Assembly: GCF_014640435.1 (NCBI RefSeq)
Contig: NZ_BMGY01000006.1
Coordinates: forward strand, 62,001 to 126,000
DNA: 64,000 bases
Direction: 5' to 3'
Source: Hymenobacter frigidus
GTDB taxonomy: Bacteria; Bacteroidota; Bacteroidia; Cytophagales; Hymenobacteraceae
Part shown: in pieces, positions 23,341 to 31,787 of the stretch
Layout of the letters: each line of letters starts with the position of its first letter
Position numbering within the stretch: the first letter of the stretch is position 1
Notes under the pieces: generated by a model
Seen by the model: the letters and a program-made list of their open reading frames with translations, nothing else
Told to the model about the DNA's origin: nothing
The model's database searches: none
Program-made: the position numbers and the translations under genes

Positions 23341-24282
23341 CTACTCCTCCAGCAGCGCCGGCCGCTGGGTGATTTCGTGGTAGCAAATATGGGCCTGGCT
23401 GAAGTAGTGAAACACCATGCTTTTGCGGGTCTGGGCCGGGTCGAGGTGAGGCTCGCCACCGTGCATGAGGTTGGCATGCCACACAAATACGTCGCCTTTG
23501 CAGGCCAGAAAAACTTGTTTTTCGATGCGGGCCTCAGCAATTTTGCGGGCGATGTTAGCTTCGTATTCCGTGTATTCCTTGCTGCCGATAAGCCAGTTGG
23601 TGCCCTCGTTCTGGTAGTCGGCGTTGAGGTAGTAGGGTAGCTTGTGGCTGCCGGGATAGTAGTGTAGCGGGCCGTTGCCGGGCGTAATATCTTCCAGCGC
23701 CACCCAAGCCGCGGCCATGCCGCCCAGCGGGAACGTACTCATGTGGATGCTGTCGGAATGGGTGCGCTGTTGGCTGCCGGTCAGGAAGTTGATGCTCTGA
23801 AAAAGCTTGGTTTCGTGGCCCAGCAAGGCGGCCACCAACTCCCGCAAAGGGCCCTCGCCCGCCGCCCGAATGCGGGCCGACTTGCGGAAGGCAAACATGA
23901 ACTTGTTGCGGTAGCGCAGGCTGATTTGCCGGGCGTCAATGAGGTCGGCTAACTCCTTATTGATTCCCTCGACGGCTTCAACGCGCAAGAAGTCGGGCAG
24001 AATGGCAAAGCCATTCTCCTCAAATGCCAGCAGGCTGGCTTGGCTGGCGGCCGGTAGCGCCTGAAAAACTGGCACGGCCGCCAGCCGCGCGGCCAGCGGT
24101 GCCACTACCGGCAACCCGGCGCCCGCCGGCAGGTGGGCAAAATCGCGGCTACTGATGGGGGAGTAGTACCGCTTGTTCAGCCCCAGCTTCTGGTAAATAG
24201 GCAGGTTGTGGGCCAAGCGGCGACGCTGAAATACGTTATAAGCGGCGTAGCTGAGTTTGAGGCGGCGTAGAAAGGAGAACAT
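23341..24282 (-). CDS. Phytanoyl-CoA dioxygenase (PhyH)-family protein
   Basis: 313 residues. A Fe(II)/2-oxoglutarate oxygenase of the PhyH family is indicated by the H-x-D facial pair in QQRTHSDSIHMS, the distal His in NLMHGGEPH, and the segment LEDITPGNGPLHYYPGSHKL that is very typical of PhyH proteins. It would hydroxylate an unknown small molecule in the cytosol. The N-terminal ~85 residues are an extra segment. It converges with the 22032 gene and diverges from comEC. Confidence 0.88.
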   Translation of the reverse strand: MFSFLRRLKLSYAAYNVFQRRRLAHNLPIYQKLGLNKRYYSPISSRDFAHLPAGAGLPVVAPLAARLAAVPVFQALPAASQASLLAFEENGFAILPDFLRVEAVEGINKELADLIDARQISLRYRNKFMFAFRKSARIRAAGEGPLRELVAALLGHETKLFQSINFLTGSQQRTHSDSIHMSTFPLGGMAAAWVALEDITPGNGPLHYYPGSHKLPYYLNADYQNEGTNWLIGSKEYTEYEANIARKIAEARIEKQVFLACKGDVFVWHANLMHGGEPHLDPAQTRKSMVFHYFSQAHICYHEITQRPALLEE

Positions 24283-24407
24283 GGGGCGGGAAGGTTTCGA
24301 AACCCCAAGATACTAGGGCCGTCCGGCGTACCACGCTTCTACATTGGCAGTATCTCTGCAAACCGCTACATTGCCAGCCCGATACCCTTCCTGTCTGCTG
24401 CCGCTTT

Positions 24408-26690
24408 ATGATTACCTGGGCCACCTTCCCCTTCGTGCGCTACACCCCGGCGCTGATTATCGGCATCGTAGCCTACCTGTATTTCGGCGTGGCTTGGCCG
24501 GAGCTGTGGCCGGCTACCGTGGGCCTGGCTGGTTTGAGCATGGCCGCCATTTTTTGGAGCGTGCGCCAGCGCCAGCCCGCCCTCACGGACGCGGCCGGGG
24601 TGTTGTCGCTGCTCACCATGGTAGCGCTCGGGGCCACTCTCACCCAGCGGGCCACCCAAAGCCGCCGCGCCGACCACCTCTACCGCTTTGCCGACAAGGT
24701 GGAATGCTACCAGGCCGTGGTGGATGAGGCTACCGTGGTGCGGGCCGCCACGTACGCGACCACCCTGCGGGTGCAGGCCGTGCGCGTGGCCGGGCGCTGG
24801 CTGGCGGCCACTGGCGGAGTGCGGGTGTCGTTGCCGCGGGTGGCGGGCATCGCGCAGCCGCGCTACGGCGAGGTCTGGCTCATTCGGGGGCGGCCCGACG
24901 TCAGCAAGCTCCCGCTGAACCCCGGCGAGTTCGATTATGCCCGCTACCTGGAATACCGGCAGGTATATCATCAGCAGTACATTCACCCCGACCAATACCG
25001 AGTACTACGGCTGGAGCCGCCAAACTACTTCGTGGCCCTGAGTATGCAGGCGGCCGCGCAGCTCGACGGCGTCTTTCGGCATTACATCACCACCAAGCGG
25101 GAATATGCCATTGCGTCGGCGCTGGTGCTGGGCATAAAGGACGACGTGGATTTGGCCACCAAGCAGGCCTACACGGCCACCGGCACCACGCACATCATGG
25201 CCGTGAGCGGCTTGCAGGTGGGGCTGCTGTTCGCGGCCATGTCGTGGCTGCTACGGGTGCTTTTTGGGCGGGCGAAGGGTTTTCAGCTGTGGTCGGCGCT
25301 GGTGGGGCTGGCCGTGATTTGGAGCTACGCGTTTCTCACGGGTCTGTCGGCGTCGGTACTGCGGGCCACGGTCATGTTCACCGTCATTATCATTGGTCGG
25401 GCCCTGGGGCGGCAGGATTCTATTTTCAACACCCTGGGCGTGGCCGCCTTTGGCCTACTGGTCTGGAACCCGTTTTTAGTGGCCGACGTGGGCTTTCAGC
25501 TCTCGTTTCTGGCGGTGCTCAGCATCGTGTACGTGCAGCCGCGCATCGCGCGCTGGGTCGATGTGGAAGCCTTTTTTTACGCCCGGCGGCGGCCCTGGCA
25601 GGCCAAGCCCGTGCAGTGGGCCTGGCGGGGCAGCGGCTGGTTTCTGGATAAAGTGTGGCAGGCCGTGGCCCTGTCGCTGGCGGCGCAGGTGGCCACTTTC
25701 GGGTTGGGTCTGTATTATTTCCATCAATTTCCGCTCAGCTTTTTATTTTCCAATTTGGTGGCCGTGCCCATTTCGAGCGGGGCCGTGTACGTGGGGCTGG
25801 CGCTGCTGGGACTGAAAGGAATAGCGGCCGGCATTGGCGCGCTGCTCCCGGCCGGGGCTGCGTGGTGGCTCGATTTGCTGCCGCGCTTTGTAGCCTGGCT
25901 TTTTGAGTGGATGGTGTGGGCTTTCAACGAATACATCTTCCTTATTAGCCGCCTGATGGCAGACTGGGTTATTCGCGATATCCACGTTTCGGCACTGCAA
26001 ACGGTATTGCTCTTTGGCCTCATCGGCGCTTTTCTGGCCTGGCTCAATACCCGGCACCTGGGCTGGCTGCGCGGCATGGCAATGGTGCTGCTGTTCTACG
26101 CCGGCAGCCGCGTGGCCGAGGCTCGCGCCGTGGCTCCGACGGAGGAGTTCATTGTGTACAGTATTCCGCGCCGTTCGGCGGTGGGGTTCTGGCAGGGCGC
26201 GGCGGCCGAGTTCGTCACGCCCGATTCGCTGCCGCTAACGGAAACCGAACGCACCTACCGTCTCCTGCCGGGCATCATCCGGCGGGCGGCGCAGCGCACG
26301 GCTTACCGCGTGGGCTGGCGCGGCAGCACCGTGCCCGTGCAGCGCCTCGCCGACCGCGACAGCGCAAATCCCCGTCTTTATTTCAAGCCCGGCCCCGTGG
26401 TGCTGGCCCGCTGGCGTGGCCTGCGCATCGGTTTCGTGGCCAATCGTATTTCCCCGGCCATCCAGCCTGCTCCTATTGATGTGCTGGTGCTGCGCCGCAA
26501 TGCTCGCATCAAGCCCGAAACCATAGCGGCCGTTTTTGGCCCACAGGTGCGGGTGGTGTTCGATTCGTCGTGCAAAATCTGGTACGTGGCCCGGCAAGAT
26601 TCGCTGCTACGCGCCCACGGCTTCCGCACTTGGGATGTCACGGCGCAGGGGGCTTTTCGGTGCCCGCCGCCGCTGGCTGCCCGGCCCTGA
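24408..26690 (+). CDS. comEC: ComEC/Rec2-family DNA-uptake channel protein
   Basis: 760 residues. N-terminal membrane helices (TFPFVRYTPALIIGIVAYLY…) flank a DUF4131-type OB-like domain. The central Competence domain (~235-520) carries LVLGIKDDVDLATKQAYTAT and GTTHIMAVSGLQVGLLFAAM, the characteristic ComEC motifs, followed by several helices. The C-terminal ~170 residues resemble a metallo-beta-lactamase-like fold but lack a HxHxDH motif. In transformable bacteria ComEC carries single-stranded DNA across the inner membrane; competence is not demonstrated here. No other com gene is near. Confidence 0.9.
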   Translation: MITWATFPFVRYTPALIIGIVAYLYFGVAWPELWPATVGLAGLSMAAIFWSVRQRQPALTDAAGVLSLLTMVALGATLTQRATQSRRADHLYRFADKVECYQAVVDEATVVRAATYATTLRVQAVRVAGRWLAATGGVRVSLPRVAGIAQPRYGEVWLIRGRPDVSKLPLNPGEFDYARYLEYRQVYHQQYIHPDQYRVLRLEPPNYFVALSMQAAAQLDGVFRHYITTKREYAIASALVLGIKDDVDLATKQAYTATGTTHIMAVSGLQVGLLFAAMSWLLRVLFGRAKGFQLWSALVGLAVIWSYAFLTGLSASVLRATVMFTVIIIGRALGRQDSIFNTLGVAAFGLLVWNPFLVADVGFQLSFLAVLSIVYVQPRIARWVDVEAFFYARRRPWQAKPVQWAWRGSGWFLDKVWQAVALSLAAQVATFGLGLYYFHQFPLSFLFSNLVAVPISSGAVYVGLALLGLKGIAAGIGALLPAGAAWWLDLLPRFVAWLFEWMVWAFNEYIFLISRLMADWVIRDIHVSALQTVLLFGLIGAFLAWLNTRHLGWLRGMAMVLLFYAGSRVAEARAVAPTEEFIVYSIPRRSAVGFWQGAAAEFVTPDSLPLTETERTYRLLPGIIRRAAQRTAYRVGWRGSTVPVQRLADRDSANPRLYFKPGPVVLARWRGLRIGFVANRISPAIQPAPIDVLVLRRNARIKPETIAAVFGPQVRVVFDSSCKIWYVARQDSLLRAHGFRTWDVTAQGAFRCPPPLAARP

Positions 26691-26921
26691 CCGCGCCCGC
26701 GCCCAAGGCCACCCCGGCCACCGCCGACCAGATTGTTGCGAGCAGGGCCAAAGCATCCAACGGCCCGGTAGCCAACTGGTTTCGGCCGGCACAGCCAATA
26801 GTTGGTCGAGTTTGGAAGTCCATCCAGGCATTTTTTACGTTAATTGCCACAGAGAATGCCACCTTTTCACCCTCCGGGGCATCCTGGCTATACCAATCCG
26901 TCCGCGCCTCACCCGCCTCTC

Positions 26922-27728
26922 ATGGAAAACTTGCTCACCCCCGAACTCGAAGCCCTCCGCTACATTCAGTATGAAGCCCAGGACCGCATCGGCTACATCA
27001 CCCTCAACCGCCCCGACAAGCGCAACGCCCTGAATGCCGACGTGGTAACGGAGCTAAAGCAAGCCTTCGAGTTTGCCGAAAACGATGATGCTGCCAAGGT
27101 CATCGTGCTGCGGGCGGCCGGCGATGTATTCTGCGCCGGCGCCGATTTGGCCTATATCCAGGACCTGCAAGGTTTTGGCTACACCGACAACCTGGAAGAC
27201 AGCACGCACCTCATGCAGCTCTTTCACCAGATTTACACTCTCAAAAAGGTGGTTATCGGGCAGGTGCAAGGCCACGCACTGGCTGGCGGCTGCGGCCTGG
27301 CCGCTATCTGCGACCTCACCTTTGCCGTGCCCGAGGCCAAATTTGGCTACACCGAAGTCAAAATCGGGTTTCTGCCGGCCATCGTGAGCGTATTTCTGCT
27401 GCGCAAAATTGGCGAAGCCCGCACCAAGCAATTGCTGCTTACCGGCGACGTTGTTTCTGCCCAAACCGCGCTCGATATGGGCCTTGTCACCTTCCTGGCG
27501 TCGAAAGAAGAACTGGCCGAAAACGTGCGCACCTACGCCCAGCGCCTATGCCGCGAAAACTCCGGCCAGAGCATGGAATTGACCAAAGAAATGCTGGCCC
27601 GCCTGCCCGAGCTTGCCCTTGAAGAGGGCCTGCGCTATGCCGCTCAGCGCAACGCCGAAGCCCGCGGCTCGGAGGATTGCCGCAAAGGCATTGCCGCGTT
27701 TCTAAGCAAGCAGAAGATTGGCTGGTAA
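26922..27728 (+). CDS. Enoyl-CoA hydratase/isomerase-family protein
   Basis: 268 residues from the ATG at 26922. Crotonase fold: IGYITLNRPDKRNALNADVV at the N-terminus, the CoA-binding/oxyanion-hole segments AAGDVFCAGADLAYI and GHALAGGCGLAAICD, and PEAKFGYTEVKIGFLPAIVS with the second catalytic Glu position. It would hydrate or isomerise an enoyl-CoA, for example in fatty or branched acid breakdown; the substrate is not evident. It lies 231 bp after comEC, and a hairpin follows 36 bp after the stop. 26691-26921 shows no gene. Confidence 0.92.
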   Translation: MENLLTPELEALRYIQYEAQDRIGYITLNRPDKRNALNADVVTELKQAFEFAENDDAAKVIVLRAAGDVFCAGADLAYIQDLQGFGYTDNLEDSTHLMQLFHQIYTLKKVVIGQVQGHALAGGCGLAAICDLTFAVPEAKFGYTEVKIGFLPAIVSVFLLRKIGEARTKQLLLTGDVVSAQTALDMGLVTFLASKEELAENVRTYAQRLCRENSGQSMELTKEMLARLPELALEEGLRYAAQRNAEARGSEDCRKGIAAFLSKQKIGW

Positions 27729-27763
27729 TAGAGAAGTCCATTTCTTCGCAGCTCAATAAAGAT

Positions 27764-27810
27764 GAAACGCCGTTTCGCTCCTGGAATTTTCGGGAACGAA
27801 ACGGCGTTTC
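27764..27810 (+). terminator. Hairpin terminator
   Basis: GAAACGCCGTTTCG (27764-27777) pairs perfectly with CGAAACGGCGTTTC (27797-27810), with a 19-base loop. Each arm is itself partly palindromic. It separates the hydratase from the pigment genes. Confidence 0.6.
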
Positions 27811-27854
27811 AGCGCCCATTCTAAACAACCTTTTCCCGCCCCGGTTACTTCCGC

Positions 27855-28349
27855 ATGACTGCACTACCCGCTTTTGGTATTGTCCTTGCCACTTTCGGCT
27901 TCATGGAGTTTTGGGCCTGGTTCATGCACAAATTCGTGCAGCACGGGCCGCTGTGGTTTTTGCACCGCTCGCACCACGTGCGGCACCCGCAGCCGGTGGA
28001 GCGCAACGATTTATTCTTCTTGATTTATGGAGCCATCTCGGCGGTTCTATTCATCATCGGTGATAACGGTGGGCGCTGGTGGTTCTGGGTCGGAGTGGGC
28101 ATTGCGGCCTATGGTACGGTGTATTTTTTTGTGCACGATGTGCTGATTCACGGCCGCCTGCGGTTCTGGAAAAAATCGCAGAACACCTACCTCCGGGCGC
28201 TCAACATGGCCCACAAAACCCACCACAAAACCATTGGCCGCGACGGTTCGGCTGAGTTTGGGCTGCTCTGGGTATCACCAAAATACTTTGAGCTTGCCCG
28301 CCAACAGGCCCGAAATAAACGGGCCAAACTAGTTGACTTCAAAAAATAG
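27855..28349 (+). CDS. crtZ: Beta-carotene hydroxylase CrtZ
   Basis: 164 residues, four membrane helices, fatty acid hydroxylase superfamily. The four di-iron His motifs of CrtZ are present: HKFVQH, HRSHH, HDVLIH and HKTHH. It should add hydroxyl groups at C-3 of the beta-ionone rings. Length matches bacterial CrtZ (about 160-175). It opens the pigment block, 53 bp before the CarH-like regulator gene. Confidence 0.93.
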   Translation: MTALPAFGIVLATFGFMEFWAWFMHKFVQHGPLWFLHRSHHVRHPQPVERNDLFFLIYGAISAVLFIIGDNGGRWWFWVGVGIAAYGTVYFFVHDVLIHGRLRFWKKSQNTYLRALNMAHKTHHKTIGRDGSAEFGLLWVSPKYFELARQQARNKRAKLVDFKK

Positions 28350-28354
28350 CCGAA

Positions 28355-28392
28355 TTAACTATTTTGGTTAATTATTTATATTATAATTTATA
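28355..28392 (+). promoter_or_regulatory. AT-rich promoter/operator of the CarH-like gene
   Basis: A 38-bp AT-rich stretch in GC-rich surroundings, directly before the 28402 start. It contains TTAAC-N7-GTTAA (28355-28371) and AATTAT-N7-ATAATT (28370-28388), two overlapping inverted repeats, and a TTTG (28363-28366) upstream of a TATAAT-like run. It would suit MerR-type autoregulation; no binding data exist. Confidence 0.4.
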
Positions 28393-28401
28393 GTCCAAGG
28401 A

Positions 28402-29301
28402 ATGGGCCAATTCTCCATCAGTGACTTAGAACAGCTTTCGGGCATCAAGGCACACACTATTCGGATGTGGGAGCAGCGCTACAACTTGTTGCGGCCAGTG
28501 CGCACGGCCACCAATATTCGCACGTACAGCGACAACGACCTGCGCCGCCTGCTCAACGTAACCACGCTGTGCGGCCAAGGCCAGCGCATCTCGCAAGTTG
28601 CTCGGCTCACCGACGCTGAGATAAGCCAGGCAGTGCTGGCCAACAGCGACAACGCCCACGATTACCACAGCCAGGTGAATGCGTTGCTTGCGGCCATGCT
28701 GGGCTTCGATGAGCGTCAACTCAACAAATTGTTCAACGATGCTGCCCGGCGCCTCGGCTTTGAGCAGATGATGCTGTCGATAGCTTACCCGCTGCTGCAG
28801 CGCATCGGGCTGATGTGGTTGGCCGGCACGGTTGACATGGCTCAGGAACACATGCTGGCCCACTTGCTGCGCCAGAAAATTCTGGCCGCGACTGATTCCC
28901 TGCCGGGGATACCCGCCACGGCCCGGCGCTGGGTGTTGTTTTTGCCCGCCAACGAGCTGCACGAGTTGGCGCTGCTGTTCATGAATTACCTGCTGCGGGC
29001 CCGAGGGCACCACACGCTCTACCTGGGCCAGAACCTGCCCACCGAAGGCCTTAGCGAAGTGGGCCAGGTTTACCAGCCCGACGCCGTAGTGGCCGTCCTT
29101 ATCTCCCAGCCCGAACGCAGCCGGGTGGCCGAATTTGCGCACGATGTGCAGGCGCTGTTTCCCGGAGCACAGCTGGTGTTGTATGGGCCCTTGGCTCGGC
29201 AGGAGGGGTTGGTATTGCCGGAAAATTGTGTTGCGCCGGTACTGATGACGGATTTTTTGGCGTTGATTACCGAAAATAATTTTGCTCCCGTGGCGAGCTA
29301 A
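28402..29301 (+). CDS. CarH-like MerR regulator with cobalamin-binding domain
   Basis: 299 residues. MerR DNA-binding domain at ~3-70 (FSISDLEQLSGIKAHTIRMW). A helical B12-binding cap (~90-165) contains W139-x9-E149-H150, the CarH/LitR motif that covers the upper face of adenosylcobalamin. The Rossmann-like domain has E185-L-H187-E-L-A190 (E-x-H-x-x-G with the Gly changed to Ala), where His187 would ligate cobalt, and LYLGQNLPTEGL. Known CarH proteins repress carotenoid genes in the dark and release DNA when light breaks the cobalt-carbon bond. Placement between crtZ and the ECF sigma/crtI genes fits such a role. Whether cobalamin is bound despite the Ala is untested. Confidence 0.88.
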   Translation: MGQFSISDLEQLSGIKAHTIRMWEQRYNLLRPVRTATNIRTYSDNDLRRLLNVTTLCGQGQRISQVARLTDAEISQAVLANSDNAHDYHSQVNALLAAMLGFDERQLNKLFNDAARRLGFEQMMLSIAYPLLQRIGLMWLAGTVDMAQEHMLAHLLRQKILAATDSLPGIPATARRWVLFLPANELHELALLFMNYLLRARGHHTLYLGQNLPTEGLSEVGQVYQPDAVVAVLISQPERSRVAEFAHDVQALFPGAQLVLYGPLARQEGLVLPENCVAPVLMTDFLALITENNFAPVAS

Positions 29302-29496
29302 ATATTGATTCAAAAGGCAATCTGTCAGCCGTTGGTGCCCTTAAATCTGCTCATTCTCCGGGAAAAACAGGTCATTGGCCGAGTATGCGTCGGCCTTCGT
29401 TGGCATGCCCGCTATATTGATTCTACTCCGTCTAACGGCAAGGCGATTGGATAAAAAAATCTTTGGCTTTACGTAGACGAATTTCGATTTGGCTCG

Positions 29497-29504
29497 TATA
29501 TTTG
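29497..29504 (+). promoter_or_regulatory. Possible -7 element (TATATTTG) of the ECF sigma gene
   Basis: TATATTTG fits the Bacteroidetes -7 consensus TAnnTTTG and lies 31 bp before the 29536 start. No TTTG is at the usual 19-21 bp upstream. TTTGGCT occurs twice nearby (29462 and 29488), which could be a regulator site. Confidence 0.3.
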
Positions 29505-29535
29505 TTTAACAATCGGCCACCAAAAGCTAAACAGT

Positions 29536-30090
29536 ATGACTTCGCTAGAATTCACCTCGCAAGTGCAGAAGATTTCGCTCACCCTCCGGCCCGCCGCCAT
29601 GAATTTGACGCGAGACGCTGATGACGCAAAGGACCTGGTGCAGGAAACCCTCCTGAAGGCCCTCCTCAACAAAGACAAGTTTAAAGCTGGTACCAACCTG
29701 AAGGCGTGGTTGTACACCATCATGCGCAACACCTTCATCAACAACTACAACAAGATTACCAAGCGTAGCTCCAACATTGATTCGACGGAGTATTTTCAGT
29801 ATTTCAACACCGACCAGAACTACATCACCCACAATGGGGCGACGTCGGATTTCGTGGTGCGCGACATCAACGAGGCCATCGCCGGGTTGGGTACCGATTA
29901 CCGTACGCCGTTCATGATGTACTACATCGGCTACAAGTACATGGAGATTGCCGAGAAGCTGCAAATCCCCATCGGTACCGTCAAAAACCGCATCCACATT
30001 GCCCGCAAGGACTTGAAAGCGGCGCTGCAAGTGTATGCGCCGGTAGGAGCCAGTGCTGGCAGCGACGCGTCAGAAGCTGTTGAAGACTAA
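29536..30090 (+). CDS. ECF-type RNA polymerase sigma factor
   Basis: 184 residues. Sigma region 2 (~20-85): DDAKDLVQETLLKALLNKDK and AWLYTIMRNTFINNYNK. Region 4 (~115-165): YRTPFMMYYIGYKYMEIAEK and PIGTVKNRIHIARKDLKAAL. The position between the CarH-like regulator and crtI suggests it drives the carotenoid genes, possibly as the output of the light regulator. No anti-sigma gene is adjacent. The last ~20 residues are Ala/Ser/Asp rich. A terminator follows 22 bp after the stop. Confidence 0.93.
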   Translation: MTSLEFTSQVQKISLTLRPAAMNLTRDADDAKDLVQETLLKALLNKDKFKAGTNLKAWLYTIMRNTFINNYNKITKRSSNIDSTEYFQYFNTDQNYITHNGATSDFVVRDINEAIAGLGTDYRTPFMMYYIGYKYMEIAEKLQIPIGTVKNRIHIARKDLKAALQVYAPVGASAGSDASEAVED

Positions 30091-30111
30091 AAGACCTGAG
30101 TGAATTCTTCG

Positions 30112-30160
30112 GCCGCCGGCCTTGCTGCTGCATTTGTGGCGCGGGGCCGGCGGTTTTTTT
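30112..30160 (+). terminator. Rho-independent terminator after the sigma gene
   Basis: CCGCCGGCC (30112-30120) pairs with GGCCGGCGG (30144-30152), followed by eight T. It separates the ECF sigma gene from crtI, so crtI/crtB should have their own promoter or depend on read-through. Confidence 0.85.
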
Positions 30161-30214
30161 TGTCGGCAGCGACTTCGCGTAGCGTTGTAGCTTGCCGTCT
30201 CATTAACGTGCATT

Positions 30215-31720
30215 GTGTTGCAAAACGAACAATCTAAGCGTGCGGTAGTAATCGGGGCCGGTTTCGCGGGCCTGGCGGCAGCTACCACCCTGGCCCAGGC
30301 CGGCTGGCATGTTACCCTCCTCGAAAAAAACGAAGGCCCTGGGGGCCGCGCCCGCGTATTTCGCGCCGAGGGCTTCACCTTTGATATGGGCCCGAGTTGG
30401 TACTGGATGCCCGACGTATTCGAGAAATACTTTGCCCGTTTCGGCAAGCAGGTTTCTGATTACTACGAGCTGGAGCGGCTCGACCCCTCGTATCAGGTGA
30501 TTTTCAAGGGGCCGGAAGCGGTGGATATTCCGGCCAAAATGAGCGAGCTGCGCGCTTTATTCGAGCGCTATGAGCCCGGCAGCGCCGCCCGCCTCGACGA
30601 GTTTCTGAAGCAGGCCGCCTACAAGTACGAGGTGGGCATCAACCGGCTGGTGTATGCCCCCAGCCGCTCGGTTTTTGAGTTTGCCGACCCTAAGCTGCTC
30701 GTGGATATGGTGCGCCTGGACGTGCTGCAAAGCATGCATAAGCACGTACGCCGCTTCTTTAAGGACCCGCGCCTGCTGGAGCTGGTGGAGTTTCCCATCC
30801 TGTTCCTCGGCGCGACTTCCGAGAACACGCCCGCGCTCTACTCCCTGATGAACTACGCCGACCTGGCGCTGGGTACCTGGTACCCCAAAGGCGGCATGCA
30901 CAAGATTGTGGAAGGTATGGTGCGCCTGGCCGAAGAACAGGGCGTGGAAATCCGCTGCAACGAGGAGGTGACCGAAATTGTGGTTGAAAACGGCCGCAGC
31001 ACCGGGGTACGCACCGCCAGCGGCTTCTTCGCGGCTGATGTAGTAGTAGCTGGGGCCGACTATCACCACATTGAGCAGCAGGTGCTGAAGCCCGAGTTTC
31101 GGCATTACGATGAGAAGTACTGGAATTCGCGCACCATGGCCCCGTCGTCGCTGCTATTTTACCTCGGTGTAAATAAAAAACTCGACAAGCTGCGCCACCA
31201 TAACTTGTTTTTCGACGAGGACCTTAACCAGCACGCCCGCGAGATTTACGAGCAGCCCCAGTGGCCTACCAAGCCGCTCTATTATGCCTCGGTACCTAGC
31301 AAAACCGACCCCACGGTAGCGCCCGAAGGCCAGGAAAATCTATTCCTGCTCATTCCCGTGGCCCCGGACCTGACCGACGACGAGGCCACCCGCGAGCGGT
31401 ACTACAACCTAATAATGGACCGCCTGGAGCGCCATTGCGGCCACTCCATTCGAGATGCGGTAGTGTTTAAGCGTAGCTACGCCCACCGCGACTTCATTGC
31501 CGACTACCACAGCTACAAGGGTAATGCCTACGGTCTGGCTAATACGCTCAAGCAAACGGCCATCCTGAAGCCCACTCTCAAGAGCAAAAAAGTTAGTAAT
31601 TTGTATTTCACTGGTCAACTGACTGTGCCCGGCCCGGGCGTACCGCCTTCGCTTATTTCGGGGCAGGTGGTGGCGGGTGAAGTATTAAAGGAAACTAAAA
31701 AATTGAGCGTTAAAAATTAA
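30215..31720 (+). CDS. crtI: Phytoene desaturase CrtI
   Basis: 501 residues, starting at GTG 30215 (a TTG follows directly). N-terminal FAD-binding motif AVVIGAGFAGLAAATTLAQA and EKNEGPGGRARVF; C-terminal carotenoid-desaturase signature NLYFTGQLTVPGPGVPPSLI with SGQVVAGEVL. It converts phytoene to lycopene at the membrane using FAD. Length is typical. crtB follows 67 bp downstream on the same strand. Confidence 0.95.
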   Translation: MLQNEQSKRAVVIGAGFAGLAAATTLAQAGWHVTLLEKNEGPGGRARVFRAEGFTFDMGPSWYWMPDVFEKYFARFGKQVSDYYELERLDPSYQVIFKGPEAVDIPAKMSELRALFERYEPGSAARLDEFLKQAAYKYEVGINRLVYAPSRSVFEFADPKLLVDMVRLDVLQSMHKHVRRFFKDPRLLELVEFPILFLGATSENTPALYSLMNYADLALGTWYPKGGMHKIVEGMVRLAEEQGVEIRCNEEVTEIVVENGRSTGVRTASGFFAADVVVAGADYHHIEQQVLKPEFRHYDEKYWNSRTMAPSSLLFYLGVNKKLDKLRHHNLFFDEDLNQHAREIYEQPQWPTKPLYYASVPSKTDPTVAPEGQENLFLLIPVAPDLTDDEATRERYYNLIMDRLERHCGHSIRDAVVFKRSYAHRDFIADYHSYKGNAYGLANTLKQTAILKPTLKSKKVSNLYFTGQLTVPGPGVPPSLISGQVVAGEVLKETKKLSVKN

Positions 31721-31724
31721 AAAG

Positions 31725-31756
31725 GAGAATACCACTTGTTTCAGACCGGTATTCTC
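31725..31756 (+). terminator. Hairpin between crtI and crtB
   Basis: GAGAATACC (31725-31733) pairs with GGTATTCTC (31748-31756). No T run follows, so it is more likely an mRNA-stability or partial attenuation element than a full terminator. Confidence 0.45.
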
Positions 31757-31787
31757 AACTCTTGATTTTCAATTCTTAATTCATCAA

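Noticed and set aside
26691..26921. Reading frames between comEC and the hydratase
   Set aside because: Several overlapping short frames, none with start context, signal or recognisable motif.
30112..30160. Phage or transposon insertion in the pigment block
   Set aside because: The element is a simple terminator hairpin with a T run; no target duplication or transposase is seen.
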